From assembly GCA_002478565.1 (NCBI GenBank), contig DLPC01000016.1, positions 84,013 to 148,012 on the forward strand: a DNA stretch of 64,000 bases, given 5' to 3'. Under the pieces are notes generated by a model. The model did no database searches. It had not been told where the DNA came from and saw only the letters and a program-made list of their open reading frames with translations. This DNA is from Flavobacteriales bacterium UBA7468. Lineage in GTDB: Bacteria; Bacteroidota; Bacteroidia; Flavobacteriales_D; Crocinitomicaceae. Positions within the stretch are counted from its first letter, which is position 1. Each line of letters starts with the position of its first letter. Positions 25,848 to 34,149 of the stretch are shown piece by piece. Both the position numbers and the translations under genes were made by a program.

Positions 25848-28613
25848 ATGGTAAAAACATTACTGCGCCTTTTCATAATTCTTTATTTTTCAAGCAGCAC
25901 TTACAAAAGTTTTGCGCAATCTATTGGTGGTGTAGTTAATATTTACACTGCGGTTACTAACATGACTCCCAATAGTGTTACTGTAACGAGTGCCAATGGT
26001 TTTGCAGTCGGAGACCGCGTACTTTTGATTCAGATGAAAGGAGCGCTCATTAATACCACCAACACGGCAAGTTTTGGTCAGGTAACAAATTTAGGTAGTG
26101 CGGGTAATTTTGAATTTACCAATATTGCTTCCATCAGTGGTAATCAAATTACATTTGTTGCAAATCTTTGTAAATCTTTCAGCCCAGCGGGGAAGGTTCA
26201 ACTGATTCGAGTACCAGTATATACTCAGGCTACCATCAATGCGCCAGTAACGGCCACCCCTTGGAACGGGACAACAGGTGGCGTTGTTGCTATAGAAGCC
26301 ACCACTAGTCTGACATTTAATAATCAAATCAATGTATCAGGACAAGGTTTTGTGGGGGGTGCGGTGACTACAGGTTGGTTTGCTTGCAATGATCCCAATT
26401 TTGCAAACCCTGGCACCGCTGCCGGAAAAAAAGGTGAAGGCATTGCTGTTGCTCCGCTCAATATGGAAGGCAACCGAGCTCCATTAGCTAATGGCGGAGG
26501 CGGTGCAAATTCAGGAAATCCAGGTGCTGGAGGTGGTGCTAATGGTGGTGCTGGAGGCAGAGGAGGTAATCAATTTTCAGGTTCTTGCCCTGTGAATACC
26601 GCCTTTGGAATGGGCGGCTTGGCACTCAATTACACAACCTATCGCGCCTATTTAGGTGGCGGTGGCGGCGGTGGCTATAAAGACAACGGACTCAATTGCA
26701 GCGCTGGTGCGAATGGCGGCGGAATTGTATTTATTATCACGCCAACTGTTATCGGTAATAACCAGCAAATCAATGCAAGTGGTGCCAGTGTAGTCGGTAA
26801 TACTGATTCTGAAGGTGCAGGTGCGGGCGGTGCAGGTGGCTGTGTTTATCTGCTCACTCAAAATATCAATTCAAATATCAATATCAATGTTGCTGGCGGT
26901 AATGGAGGTAATATCTTCAGTACCATGTGGGCTTCTGCTTGTCATGGACCTGGAGGCGGAGGTGGTGGAGGTACTGTTGTTTTTCAACAAGCTGCGACTC
27001 CTGCAAATGTGACCCCAAGCCTAACTGGAGGTAATCCTGGGAGTATCTTGCATACTGGGCCTGCTTGCGCTGGTACCAACTTCGGAGCTCAGGCCGGTGC
27101 TAATGGAATCTTAGTATACAACTATACCCCTCCAGCTGCGGGAACGCCGCCAAGTTTGGGGCCAGACACCCTCATCTGTGCAGGTACTTCAATTACACTA
27201 CAGCCCAACCAAAGCTATACTTCTTACACATGGAATACTGGTGCAACAACTCCCAGTATTAGCGTTTCCAATGCCGGTACTTATTGGCTAGATGTGCCAA
27301 GTGGTTGTGGACTTGCGCGTGATTCCATTGTTGTTACTGTGCAAACACCTGTTGTGAATTTAGGTCCAGATAGTTATCATTGCTTCGGTGACTCTAGTCT
27401 TATTCAAGCCACCGGATCTTATGCTTCTTATTTGTGGTCTACGGGTGCAAGCACCGCCAGTATTTTTGTGCAGAATGCCGGGATTTACACCTTAAACATT
27501 ACTGATAGCTTAGGATGTACGGCACAGGATCAAATCAATATTTCAGTACTACAACCTGATACTAGCTCCAGTAACCTGAGCTTGTGTATAGGAACGGCCT
27601 ATAACTTTTACGGCCAAAATATCACCAGTGCAGGAACATACTCAAGTCTGTTAACAAATAACTTTGGTTGCGATTCCTTGGTTTATTTAAATGTAGTGAT
27701 GGAGGCAGATACCACTTTGCTCTCCATGGCTATTTGTGCTGATTCCGTTTTAAATTTCAATGGCCTAACGCTTTCTACACCGGGTGTTTATACGGTACAT
27801 TTGAGCAATCAAAATGGCTGTGATTCCATGGTTGTACTGACGCTTTCTGAATGGGCGCTTCCAGTAGTGAGTGTCGCAGACACTTTTGTGTGTGCCAACA
27901 CTTGCGTAACACTCGTTCCTAGCGGTGCCCAAAGTTACGCTTGGTCTGTACCACAAAATATTGATGGAAGTTTGACTGTTTGCCCGGCTCAAACCAATAG
28001 TTATTCAGTGATAGGTACTGACCAAAATAATTGTCAGAGTTTGCCTGAAATAGCCACTGTTCAAATTGATCCGATTCCAGTACCAGATTTCTTTATCAAT
28101 CCAGACCAAGTTGAAATAGATGCCCCAATGATCACCATCTATAATGTTACCCAAGGAAATTCCACCCACTATTGGCAAATCAATGGTCAATCTTTCGAGA
28201 ATTCAAGTGCTTCTTTTGATTACCAATTGCCTTTTGTTGAGGGTACCTATATTGTCCAATTGATCAGCACTACTGACATTGGCTGTACAGATTCACTGAC
28301 CTTAACCGCTACTGTAATGAATAATATAGCGGTTTATATTCCTAATTGCTTTACGCCCGATGAAAATGAATTCAATACGGCATTTTACCCGGTGTTTTCG
28401 TCAGGGTTTGAACCAAAGGGGTATAGCTTCACCATTTTCAATCGTTGGGGAGAGGAAATATTTTTCAGTCAAGATCCTAAGGCCTATTGGGATGGCGCGA
28501 TGTCAGACGGGACCGATTGCCCGGACGGAACCTATAATTACTTGGTTAAGTACCGCGAAACTCCGAAAGGCGAAGAAAGAACCATCAAAGGATTTGTTCA
28601 TCTACTGCGCTAA
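25848..28613 (+). CDS. Secreted glycine-rich protein with gliding-motility-type T9SS C-terminal domain
   Basis: 921 residues, starting 3 bp after the previous gene. Signal peptide 1-23 (SFAQ). Residues ~165-420 are extremely glycine-rich (blocks of GGGG, GAGGGANGGAGGRGG) with repeating beta strands, like the glycine-rich surface domains of Bacteroidota and Myxococcota. After it come repeats beginning SLGPDTLICAGTSITLQP and two GCDS modules matching those of the upstream gene. The C-terminal type-B sorting domain runs from IPNCFTPDENEFN (FNRWGEEIFF, then GTYNYLVKY). Function unknown; surface adhesin or matrix protein is the likely role. Confidence 0.86.
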   Translation: MVKTLLRLFIILYFSSSTYKSFAQSIGGVVNIYTAVTNMTPNSVTVTSANGFAVGDRVLLIQMKGALINTTNTASFGQVTNLGSAGNFEFTNIASISGNQITFVANLCKSFSPAGKVQLIRVPVYTQATINAPVTATPWNGTTGGVVAIEATTSLTFNNQINVSGQGFVGGAVTTGWFACNDPNFANPGTAAGKKGEGIAVAPLNMEGNRAPLANGGGGANSGNPGAGGGANGGAGGRGGNQFSGSCPVNTAFGMGGLALNYTTYRAYLGGGGGGGYKDNGLNCSAGANGGGIVFIITPTVIGNNQQINASGASVVGNTDSEGAGAGGAGGCVYLLTQNINSNININVAGGNGGNIFSTMWASACHGPGGGGGGGTVVFQQAATPANVTPSLTGGNPGSILHTGPACAGTNFGAQAGANGILVYNYTPPAAGTPPSLGPDTLICAGTSITLQPNQSYTSYTWNTGATTPSISVSNAGTYWLDVPSGCGLARDSIVVTVQTPVVNLGPDSYHCFGDSSLIQATGSYASYLWSTGASTASIFVQNAGIYTLNITDSLGCTAQDQINISVLQPDTSSSNLSLCIGTAYNFYGQNITSAGTYSSLLTNNFGCDSLVYLNVVMEADTTLLSMAICADSVLNFNGLTLSTPGVYTVHLSNQNGCDSMVVLTLSEWALPVVSVADTFVCANTCVTLVPSGAQSYAWSVPQNIDGSLTVCPAQTNSYSVIGTDQNNCQSLPEIATVQIDPIPVPDFFINPDQVEIDAPMITIYNVTQGNSTHYWQINGQSFENSSASFDYQLPFVEGTYIVQLISTTDIGCTDSLTLTATVMNNIAVYIPNCFTPDENEFNTAFYPVFSSGFEPKGYSFTIFNRWGEEIFFSQDPKAYWDGAMSDGTDCPDGTYNYLVKYRETPKGEERTIKGFVHLLR

Positions 28614-28622
28614 TAATTGCGC

Positions 28623-28650
28623 AAAAAAAAAATCCCGCTATTGCGGGATT
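28623..28650 (-). terminator. Intrinsic terminator for the DUF2795 gene
   Basis: An 8-bp perfect stem AATCCCGC / GCGGGATT with loop TATT. The A8 run lies on the left side in + orientation, so the U tract appears only in leftward RNA. It therefore terminates the minus-strand DUF2795 transcript. Confidence 0.85.
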
Positions 28651-28674
28651 ACGAAATTAAATTTTATTCAATAC

Positions 28675-28896
28675 TTAGTATTCGTCTTCATTGAATAAGA
28701 AGTCTTCTCTAGATGGGTAGTCAGGCCAGATTTCTTCGATGCTTTCGTACATATCTCCTTCGTCTTCGAGGTCTTGTAGGTTTTCTACCACTTCAAGTGG
28801 AGCCCCTGTACGGATAGCGAAATCGATTAATTCTTCTTTTGTGGCAGGCCACGGTGCGTCTTCGAGATAGGAGGCAAGTTCCAGTGTCCAGTACAT
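28675..28896 (-). CDS. DUF2795 domain-containing protein
   Basis: 73-residue acidic protein. The order ELASYLEDAPWPATKEELIDFA, then a helix with LEVVENLQDLEDEGDMYESIEEIWPDY, is the compact DUF2795 form found as one copy in nearly all Bacteroidota. No function is established; the fold is a small helical domain. It stands alone with its own strong promoter and terminator, which suggests high, steady expression. Confidence 0.88.
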   Translation of the reverse strand: MYWTLELASYLEDAPWPATKEELIDFAIRTGAPLEVVENLQDLEDEGDMYESIEEIWPDYPSREDFLFNEDEY

Positions 28897-28924
28897 GTTT
28901 CGTTATTTTAGGTTATTTTTTTGG

Positions 28925-28954
28925 CAAAAGTAATTTTTATTTCCAAAAAACCAA
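28925..28954 (-). promoter_or_regulatory. Full consensus promoter of DUF2795 gene
   Basis: The minus strand has TTG (28952-28954), exactly 19 bases, then TACTTTTG (28925-28932), matching the Bacteroidota -33/-7 consensus. The ATG is 28 bases downstream. Confidence 0.68.
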
Positions 28955-28979
28955 GCCCATTCGAGAAAAACACAAAAAA

Positions 28980-29528
28980 TTAATTTCTAGGCGTCCAAGT
29001 GTGCTCAGTTGCACCTTTATCTTGGCTCATTTTTCGAGAGAGTACAAAAAGGTAATCGCTAAGCCTGTTCAAATACATTAATACCAAAGACTCCACACCT
29101 TCAAGTTCATCTAGTGTGACAACCATGCGTTCAGCTCTGCGGCAAACACAACGCGCCACATGTGCATGAGCAGCATTGAGGTGCCCACCGGGAAGCACAA
29201 AGGCAGTTAGCGCTGGTAATTGTTCGTCCATGACATCCATCCAGTGTTCTAATTTTTGAATATCAGTATCGAGCAAGTCAGGCAATTGCATTTTGTTTTT
29301 TTCGGGATCTGCGGCCAAATGAGAGCCAATCGTGAAAAGTCGGTCTTGAATTTCTTGAAGTTGTTGTCGCATTCTCACATCGATATCGAGGCAAGAAAGC
29401 AAGCCAATATAGGAATTGAGTTCGTCGACGGTTCCGTAGGCTTCTATACGCACATCACCTTTTGAAACGCGCGTTCCGCCTATGAGGCCAGTGCTACCTT
29501 GATCTCCTTTTTTAGTGTAAATTTTCAT
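28980..29528 (-). CDS. PduO-type cob(I)alamin adenosyltransferase
   Basis: 182 residues. Transfers adenosyl from ATP to cob(I)alamin (or cobyrinic acid a,c-diamide). The N-terminal ATP loop KIYTKKGDQGSTGLIGG, the EAYGTVDELNSYIGL helix and the CRRAERMVV motif are characteristic of PduO-type enzymes. ATG 29528 is chosen; the TTG at 29546 lies inside ispH. The CDS begins 10 bp after the ispH stop, so it belongs to the ispH transcript. The presence implies use of B12, though no B12 enzyme is seen here. Confidence 0.93.
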   Translation of the reverse strand: MKIYTKKGDQGSTGLIGGTRVSKGDVRIEAYGTVDELNSYIGLLSCLDIDVRMRQQLQEIQDRLFTIGSHLAADPEKNKMQLPDLLDTDIQKLEHWMDVMDEQLPALTAFVLPGGHLNAAHAHVARCVCRRAERMVVTLDELEGVESLVLMYLNRLSDYLFVLSRKMSQDKGATEHTWTPRN

Positions 29529-29538
29529 GGTGAAAAAT

Positions 29539-30759
29539 TTATGCAAATTGTACGCAGAGTTGCTCGATTTCTTGATCTGTGTATCGAGCAGCGAGGATGC
29601 GCTTCATGACCGCCTCTACAATGCTATCAGGGCAAGAGGCACCTGAAGTAAGCACAATTCTTTGTTTGCTTTGGTTATTGATGAATGAAGGATGGTGTTG
29701 TAGTTGGTGACTATGAATATCAAAACTATGAATACTGAAATCTGAGGCAATCTCAGTGGCATCTTTGATAAAGAAAGTCTTGAATTTTTGCTCGAGCAAT
29801 TCGACCAAATGGCTTGTGTTTGAACTATTGTAACCACCAACAACAATAGCGAAGTCGGCTTCTTTTTCAAGTAGGCCGTAGGTTGCTGTTTGATTGTCAT
29901 TGGTTGCGTAACAAAGTGTGTCACGGGTATCAGCGATATGATTTTTGATATTTTCCTGGCCATAAATGCCAATCATGACCTCGCGCAAAAATTGGGTGAT
30001 GCCTTCGGTTTCAGAGGCGAGCATTGTAGTTTGATTCACGACCCCAATTTTTTGCAAGTGAATGTTGGGGTCAAAGCCTGTGCTCATTCGGCCTTCAAAG
30101 TAAGCATGGAAATCTTGAACTGTTTTCTCACCTTTTAGAAAGCTGCCTAAAAATTCAGCTTCTTTCATGTCTTTGATCACCAAAGCGGGTGCACTTGCTG
30201 CGGCATGTGAAAATGTGGCGCGTGTTTCCTCGTGTTGATGTTTACCGTGTATAATAATGGTGTGTTGGGTTTCGCCAAGTTTGTCCGAACGGTTCCATAC
30301 CTTTTCTACGAAAGGACACGTAGTGTTATAGGTTTGAATATCGAGCCCCCGCGCTTTGAGTTGTTGTTCGATTTCAAGGGTTGTCCCGAATGCAGGGATC
30401 AAAACGACGTCATTTGGAGTTAAGTCTGAAAATTCAATGAGCTGTTTGCCATTGGTATCTTGCAAAAAGGAAATCCCATTTTCAGTGAGGTCTTGGTTGA
30501 CAGCAGGATTGTGAATCATTTGACTGAGCAAGAAGATTCGTTTTCCTGGGTTTTCGGCAAGCGCTTTGTAGCTGCGTTCAATTGCGTTTTCAACACCATA
30601 ACAAAAACCAAAATGACGCGCGAGTAGAAAGGTGAATTCGCCGAGCTGTATTTCAGTAGGAGTGAAGTCCTTTTTTCGGGGGTCTTGGACTTTTCGGGCC
30701 GCTTTGATTTTTGAAATGAGCGGTGACCGATAAAAAGCAGGGACTTCAAATTGTTTCAT
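29539..30759 (-). CDS. ispH: 4-hydroxy-3-methylbut-2-enyl diphosphate reductase, long form
   Basis: Last enzyme of the MEP isoprenoid pathway, producing IPP and DMAPP with a [4Fe-4S] cluster. Cluster cysteines are Cys53 (HFGFCYGV), Cys148 (NTTCPFVEKVW) and Cys376 (SGASCPDS). At 406 residues it is about 90 longer than the E. coli enzyme. The N-terminal ~40-residue extension, HNPAVNQDL and IIHGKHQHEETRA correspond to the long cyanobacterial/plant-type IspH. It is upstream of the cobalamin adenosyltransferase. Confidence 0.94.
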   Translation of the reverse strand: MKQFEVPAFYRSPLISKIKAARKVQDPRKKDFTPTEIQLGEFTFLLARHFGFCYGVENAIERSYKALAENPGKRIFLLSQMIHNPAVNQDLTENGISFLQDTNGKQLIEFSDLTPNDVVLIPAFGTTLEIEQQLKARGLDIQTYNTTCPFVEKVWNRSDKLGETQHTIIIHGKHQHEETRATFSHAAASAPALVIKDMKEAEFLGSFLKGEKTVQDFHAYFEGRMSTGFDPNIHLQKIGVVNQTTMLASETEGITQFLREVMIGIYGQENIKNHIADTRDTLCYATNDNQTATYGLLEKEADFAIVVGGYNSSNTSHLVELLEQKFKTFFIKDATEIASDFSIHSFDIHSHQLQHHPSFINNQSKQRIVLTSGASCPDSIVEAVMKRILAARYTDQEIEQLCVQFA

Positions 30760-30793
30760 ACCTTATAAACGCTTGGAAAACAAATTAGTTCTT

Positions 30794-31993
30794 TTAGCGA
30801 GTTGTCCCGGGATACTGCTCGAGGGCAACGCGTAAGCACTCCACTGCTGCTTTCAAGTGTGCTTGGTCTAACACATAAGCAATACGTGCTTCTTGCAGGC
30901 CAGCACCCGGAGTCGCATAAAAACCGTTGGCTGGCGCCATCATGACAGTTTGTCCGTTGTGGTCAAAGTCTTCGAGGAGCCATTGACAAAATTTTTCAGC
31001 GTTGTCTACTGGAAACTTAGCAACACAATAAAAAGCACCGCTCGGTTTCGGGCAAAATACACCAGGAATGCTATTGAGGCCATCCACCATAATATTGCGA
31101 CGCGCTACGTATTCTGAAACTACTTCTTCAAAATAAGATGTTGGCGTCTCTAGCGCAGCCTCGGCAGCAATTTGATCAACAGTAGGAGGGGATAGGCGTG
31201 CTTGCCCAAATTTCAAAACCGCTTGCATCAGCTCTGTATTCTTTGATATGATAGCGCCAATACGTGCTCCGCACATAGAATATCTTTTTGAAACGGAATC
31301 GATCATGATGACGTTTTGTTCGATTCCTTTCAGGTTCATTACTGAATAGGGTTGCGCACCATCGTAGCAAAATTCGCGGTAGACCTCATCTGCAAATAAA
31401 AAGAGGTCGTGTTTTTGAACGATGTCACGGAGTTGCTCGAGTTCGTGTTGTGCATAGAGGTAGCCTGTTGGGTTACCCGGATTACAAATCACAATGGCTT
31501 TAGTCTTGCTGGTGATTTTAGCTTCAATTTGTGCTACAGGTGGAAGTGCAAAACCGTTTTCAATAGTTGCTGTTACTGGCACTACTGTGAGGCCGGCCAT
31601 CACTGCGAAGCCGTTATAGTTGGCATAAAATGGTTCAGGAATAATGACTTCGTCACCAGGGTTGCAGGCACTCATGAGCCCAAAAATGAGGGCTTCTGAG
31701 CCACCTGTAGTAACAATGATGTCAGCAGCATTGACTGGAATGCCTTGTTTTTGATAACTCAAGGCAAGTTTATTGCGATAGCTTTCAAAACCTGCCGAAT
31801 GGCTGTACTCTAGTACTTTGTGATCGAGGTTTTTGATGGCTTGAAGCGCTACTTCAGGAGTGTGGATGTCTGGCTGACCAATATTGAGGTGGTACACAGT
31901 TTTGCCTGCTTTTTTAGCAGTTTCGGCAAATGGCACGAGTTTTCTGATGGGTGAGGCAGGCATTTCTTGCCCTTTGATGGCTATTTTTGGCAT
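30794..31993 (-). CDS. Class I/II pyridoxal-phosphate aminotransferase (aspartate aminotransferase-like)
   Basis: 399-residue fold-type I PLP enzyme. Motifs: HLNIGQPDIHTP near the N-terminus, VTTGGSEALIF (phosphate-binding region), NPGNPTGYLY, FADEVYREF, and the PLP lysine in DSVSKRYSMCGARIG. The sequence groups with AspC-like Ib aminotransferases; the exact amino acid donor is uncertain. ATG 31993 is selected because a perfect -7 box (32011-32018) lies just upstream and the longer start covers it. Confidence 0.9.
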   Translation of the reverse strand: MPKIAIKGQEMPASPIRKLVPFAETAKKAGKTVYHLNIGQPDIHTPEVALQAIKNLDHKVLEYSHSAGFESYRNKLALSYQKQGIPVNAADIIVTTGGSEALIFGLMSACNPGDEVIIPEPFYANYNGFAVMAGLTVVPVTATIENGFALPPVAQIEAKITSKTKAIVICNPGNPTGYLYAQHELEQLRDIVQKHDLFLFADEVYREFCYDGAQPYSVMNLKGIEQNVIMIDSVSKRYSMCGARIGAIISKNTELMQAVLKFGQARLSPPTVDQIAAEAALETPTSYFEEVVSEYVARRNIMVDGLNSIPGVFCPKPSGAFYCVAKFPVDNAEKFCQWLLEDFDHNGQTVMMAPANGFYATPGAGLQEARIAYVLDQAHLKAAVECLRVALEQYPGTTR

Positions 31994-32010
31994 AATTTTA
32001 AGTTGTGCAA

Positions 32011-32018
32011 CAAAATTA
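32011..32018 (-). promoter_or_regulatory. -7 promoter box (TAATTTTG) for aminotransferase gene
   Basis: Perfect TAnnTTTG on the minus strand, 17 bases before ATG 31993. Confidence 0.5.
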
Positions 32019-32154
32019 AGCATTCTTTTTTTAGCGACTTTTTTGATTTAAATGCTTTTTTACTATATTCGCCTAACTAATTGTAACACAAAACGCCTAT
32101 AGACCAAATTTACTTTTAACCGTTGAACTTTACGTCAGCACAAAAGTGTAAATT

Positions 32155-32754
32155 ATGGTCTTGTCACAACAATCTGATTCTCAATTAGTAAAATCCTATA
32201 TTTCGGGTCAAGAAGCAGCTTTTGAGGTCTTATTAAATAGGCATCAAGAAGCTATTTTCAAGTTTATTTATCACAAACTCAAAGACTCAGAATTAGCCAA
32301 TGACATTTTTCAAGAGACTTTCGTGAAGGTCATTCAAAAATTAAAGGTTGGCGCTTATCAAGAAGAAGGAAAGTTCTTGCCATGGGTTTTGCGTATTGCC
32401 CACAACTTAGTGATTGACCACTTCAGAAGACAGCGCAAACACCGCCTCATCTCTGAAAAAAATTCCATCTCAGAAGAATACAACGTCTTTCATCGCATTG
32501 CTAGTGAAGACGCCAACTTTGTGCAGCAAGCTAGTTTTGAAGAACTTAAAGAGCAACTCCATCAAATGCTGGGCTACCTTCCGGATGCGCAAAAAGAAAT
32601 GATTTACATGCGACTTTTTCAAGACCGCGCTTTCAAAGAAATTGCCGAATCTGAAGGCATAAGCATCAATACAGCACTAGGGCGTATGCGCTATGCAGTA
32701 CTCAACCTTCGCAAATTGATCGAAACGCATGCGTTGAGTATGGAGCTTTCTTAG
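32155..32754 (+). CDS. RNA polymerase sigma factor, ECF-like sigma-70 family
   Basis: 199 residues with region 2 (residues ~25-95: YHKLKDSELANDIFQETFVKV and LPWVLRIAHNLVIDHFRRQ) and region 4 (~135-190: MIYMRLFQDRAFKEIAESEG, then INTALGRMRYAVLNLRKL). There is no region 1 or 3, so it is ECF-type. No anti-sigma gene follows: ffh starts 47 bases later. Many Bacteroidota have such housekeeping-like ECF factors without a linked partner. The target regulon is unknown. Confidence 0.93.
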   Translation: MVLSQQSDSQLVKSYISGQEAAFEVLLNRHQEAIFKFIYHKLKDSELANDIFQETFVKVIQKLKVGAYQEEGKFLPWVLRIAHNLVIDHFRRQRKHRLISEKNSISEEYNVFHRIASEDANFVQQASFEELKEQLHQMLGYLPDAQKEMIYMRLFQDRAFKEIAESEGISINTALGRMRYAVLNLRKLIETHALSMELS

Positions 32755-32774
32755 TGCAATTCAAATTTGCTACG

Positions 32775-32782
32775 TATCTTTG
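32775..32782 (+). promoter_or_regulatory. -7 promoter box (TATCTTTG) for ffh
   Basis: Perfect TAnnTTTG between the sigma gene and ffh, 18 bases before ATG 32801. It supports ATG 32801 as start rather than the TTG at 32780 inside the box. Confidence 0.55.
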
Positions 32783-32800
32783 TATTCATACGATAGCATT

Positions 32801-34147
32801 ATGTTTGAGAATCTAACCGATAAGTTTGAAAGAGCCTTTAAAGTCCTCAAAGGGCAAGGGCAAATTACAGAAATCAATGTAGCTGAAACGCTCAAAGAAG
32901 TCCGTAGGGCTTTGCTTGATGCCGATGTCAGTTTCAATACAGCCAAACACTTTACAAACGTTGTCAAAGAAAAAGCATTGGGTCGAGATGTACTCAATAG
33001 CGTTTCTCCCGGGCAGCTCATGATTAAAATCTGTCACGAAGAGCTCATCGAGCTCATGGGTGGCAATGAAGTCGACATCAATTTAAAAGGTTCCCCTGCC
33101 ATTATTTTAATGTCTGGTTTGCAAGGGTCTGGTAAAACAACTTTTACGGGTAAACTAGGTGCCTACCTCAAAAACAAAAAAGGTAAAAAGGTTTTACTTG
33201 TAGCCTGTGACGTCTATCGCCCGGCGGCTATTGACCAGCTGCATGTATTAGGAGAGCAACTCGCTATCGAAGTTTTCTCCAATAAAGAAGAAAAAAATCC
33301 GATCGCTATTGCACAAGCCGCTATTCAGCATGCCAAGGGCAATGGTTTCAATGTCGTCTTAGTCGATACCGCGGGTCGTTTGGCCGTTGACGAGCAAATG
33401 ATGAACGAAATTGCAGCGCTCAAACAAGCTATTGTTCCTGCCGAAACGCTTTTCGTTGTCGATTCCATGACGGGGCAAGACGCGGTGAATACAGCCAAAG
33501 CATTTAACGAGCGCATCGATTTCGATGGCGTCGTCTTGACCAAACTCGATGGTGATACGCGTGGTGGAGCAGCACTTTCCATCAAAGCTGTGGTCAACAA
33601 ACCAATCAAATTTGTCGGTACCGGTGAAAAAATGGATGCGCTCGATGTGTTCTATCCAAAGCGTATGGCTGATCGTATCCTTGGGATGGGCGATGTCGTT
33701 TCCTTAGTAGAGCGCGCTCAAGAGCAGTTTAACGAAGAGGAAGCTCGCAAATTGCAAAAGAAAATCATGAAAGATCAATTTGATCTCAATGACTTCTTAG
33801 CGCAATTACAGCAAATTAAAAAAATGGGAAATGTCAAAGACCTCATGGGCATGATCCCAGGAATGGGCAAGGCCATGAAAGATGTCGATATTCCAGACGA
33901 CGCTTTCAAAGGTATTGAAGCCATTATTTTATCCATGACACCAAAAGAACGTTCAAATCCTGGTATTCTCAACCCTTCTAGAAAATCGAGAATTGCTAAG
34001 GGGAGCGGTACAGATATCCAAGAAATCAATAAGCTGCTCAAGCAATTTGAAGAAATGCGCAAAATGATGAAGCTCATGAGCAACCCACGCAACATGATGG
34101 GCATGATGAGTAAATTAAAAGGAATGGGTGGCATGCCCGGCATGTAA
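32801..34147 (+). CDS. ffh: Signal recognition particle protein Ffh
   Basis: 448 residues. GTPase that binds signal sequences and 4.5S RNA to target inner-membrane proteins co-translationally. N domain 1-95; G domain with G1 GLQGSGKT (107-114), VDTAGRLAVDEQ, the TKLDGDTRGGAAL insertion loop and VGTGEKMD; methionine-rich M domain from ~325 (MGNVKDLMGMIPGMGK and a C-terminal run rich in Met and Gly). Complete; followed after 2 bp by a membrane protease gene. Confidence 0.97.
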   Translation: MFENLTDKFERAFKVLKGQGQITEINVAETLKEVRRALLDADVSFNTAKHFTNVVKEKALGRDVLNSVSPGQLMIKICHEELIELMGGNEVDINLKGSPAIILMSGLQGSGKTTFTGKLGAYLKNKKGKKVLLVACDVYRPAAIDQLHVLGEQLAIEVFSNKEEKNPIAIAQAAIQHAKGNGFNVVLVDTAGRLAVDEQMMNEIAALKQAIVPAETLFVVDSMTGQDAVNTAKAFNERIDFDGVVLTKLDGDTRGGAALSIKAVVNKPIKFVGTGEKMDALDVFYPKRMADRILGMGDVVSLVERAQEQFNEEEARKLQKKIMKDQFDLNDFLAQLQQIKKMGNVKDLMGMIPGMGKAMKDVDIPDDAFKGIEAIILSMTPKERSNPGILNPSRKSRIAKGSGTDIQEINKLLKQFEEMRKMMKLMSNPRNMMGMMSKLKGMGGMPGM

Positions 34148-34149
34148 AC

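Noticed and set aside
26480..26990. DNA tandem repeat in the glycine-rich region
   Set aside because: Repetition is at protein level; the codons vary and no fixed DNA unit length is seen.
28360..28698. 112-codon frame at the end of the glycine-rich protein gene
   Set aside because: It overlaps the conserved T9SS domain in another frame and has no recognisable content.
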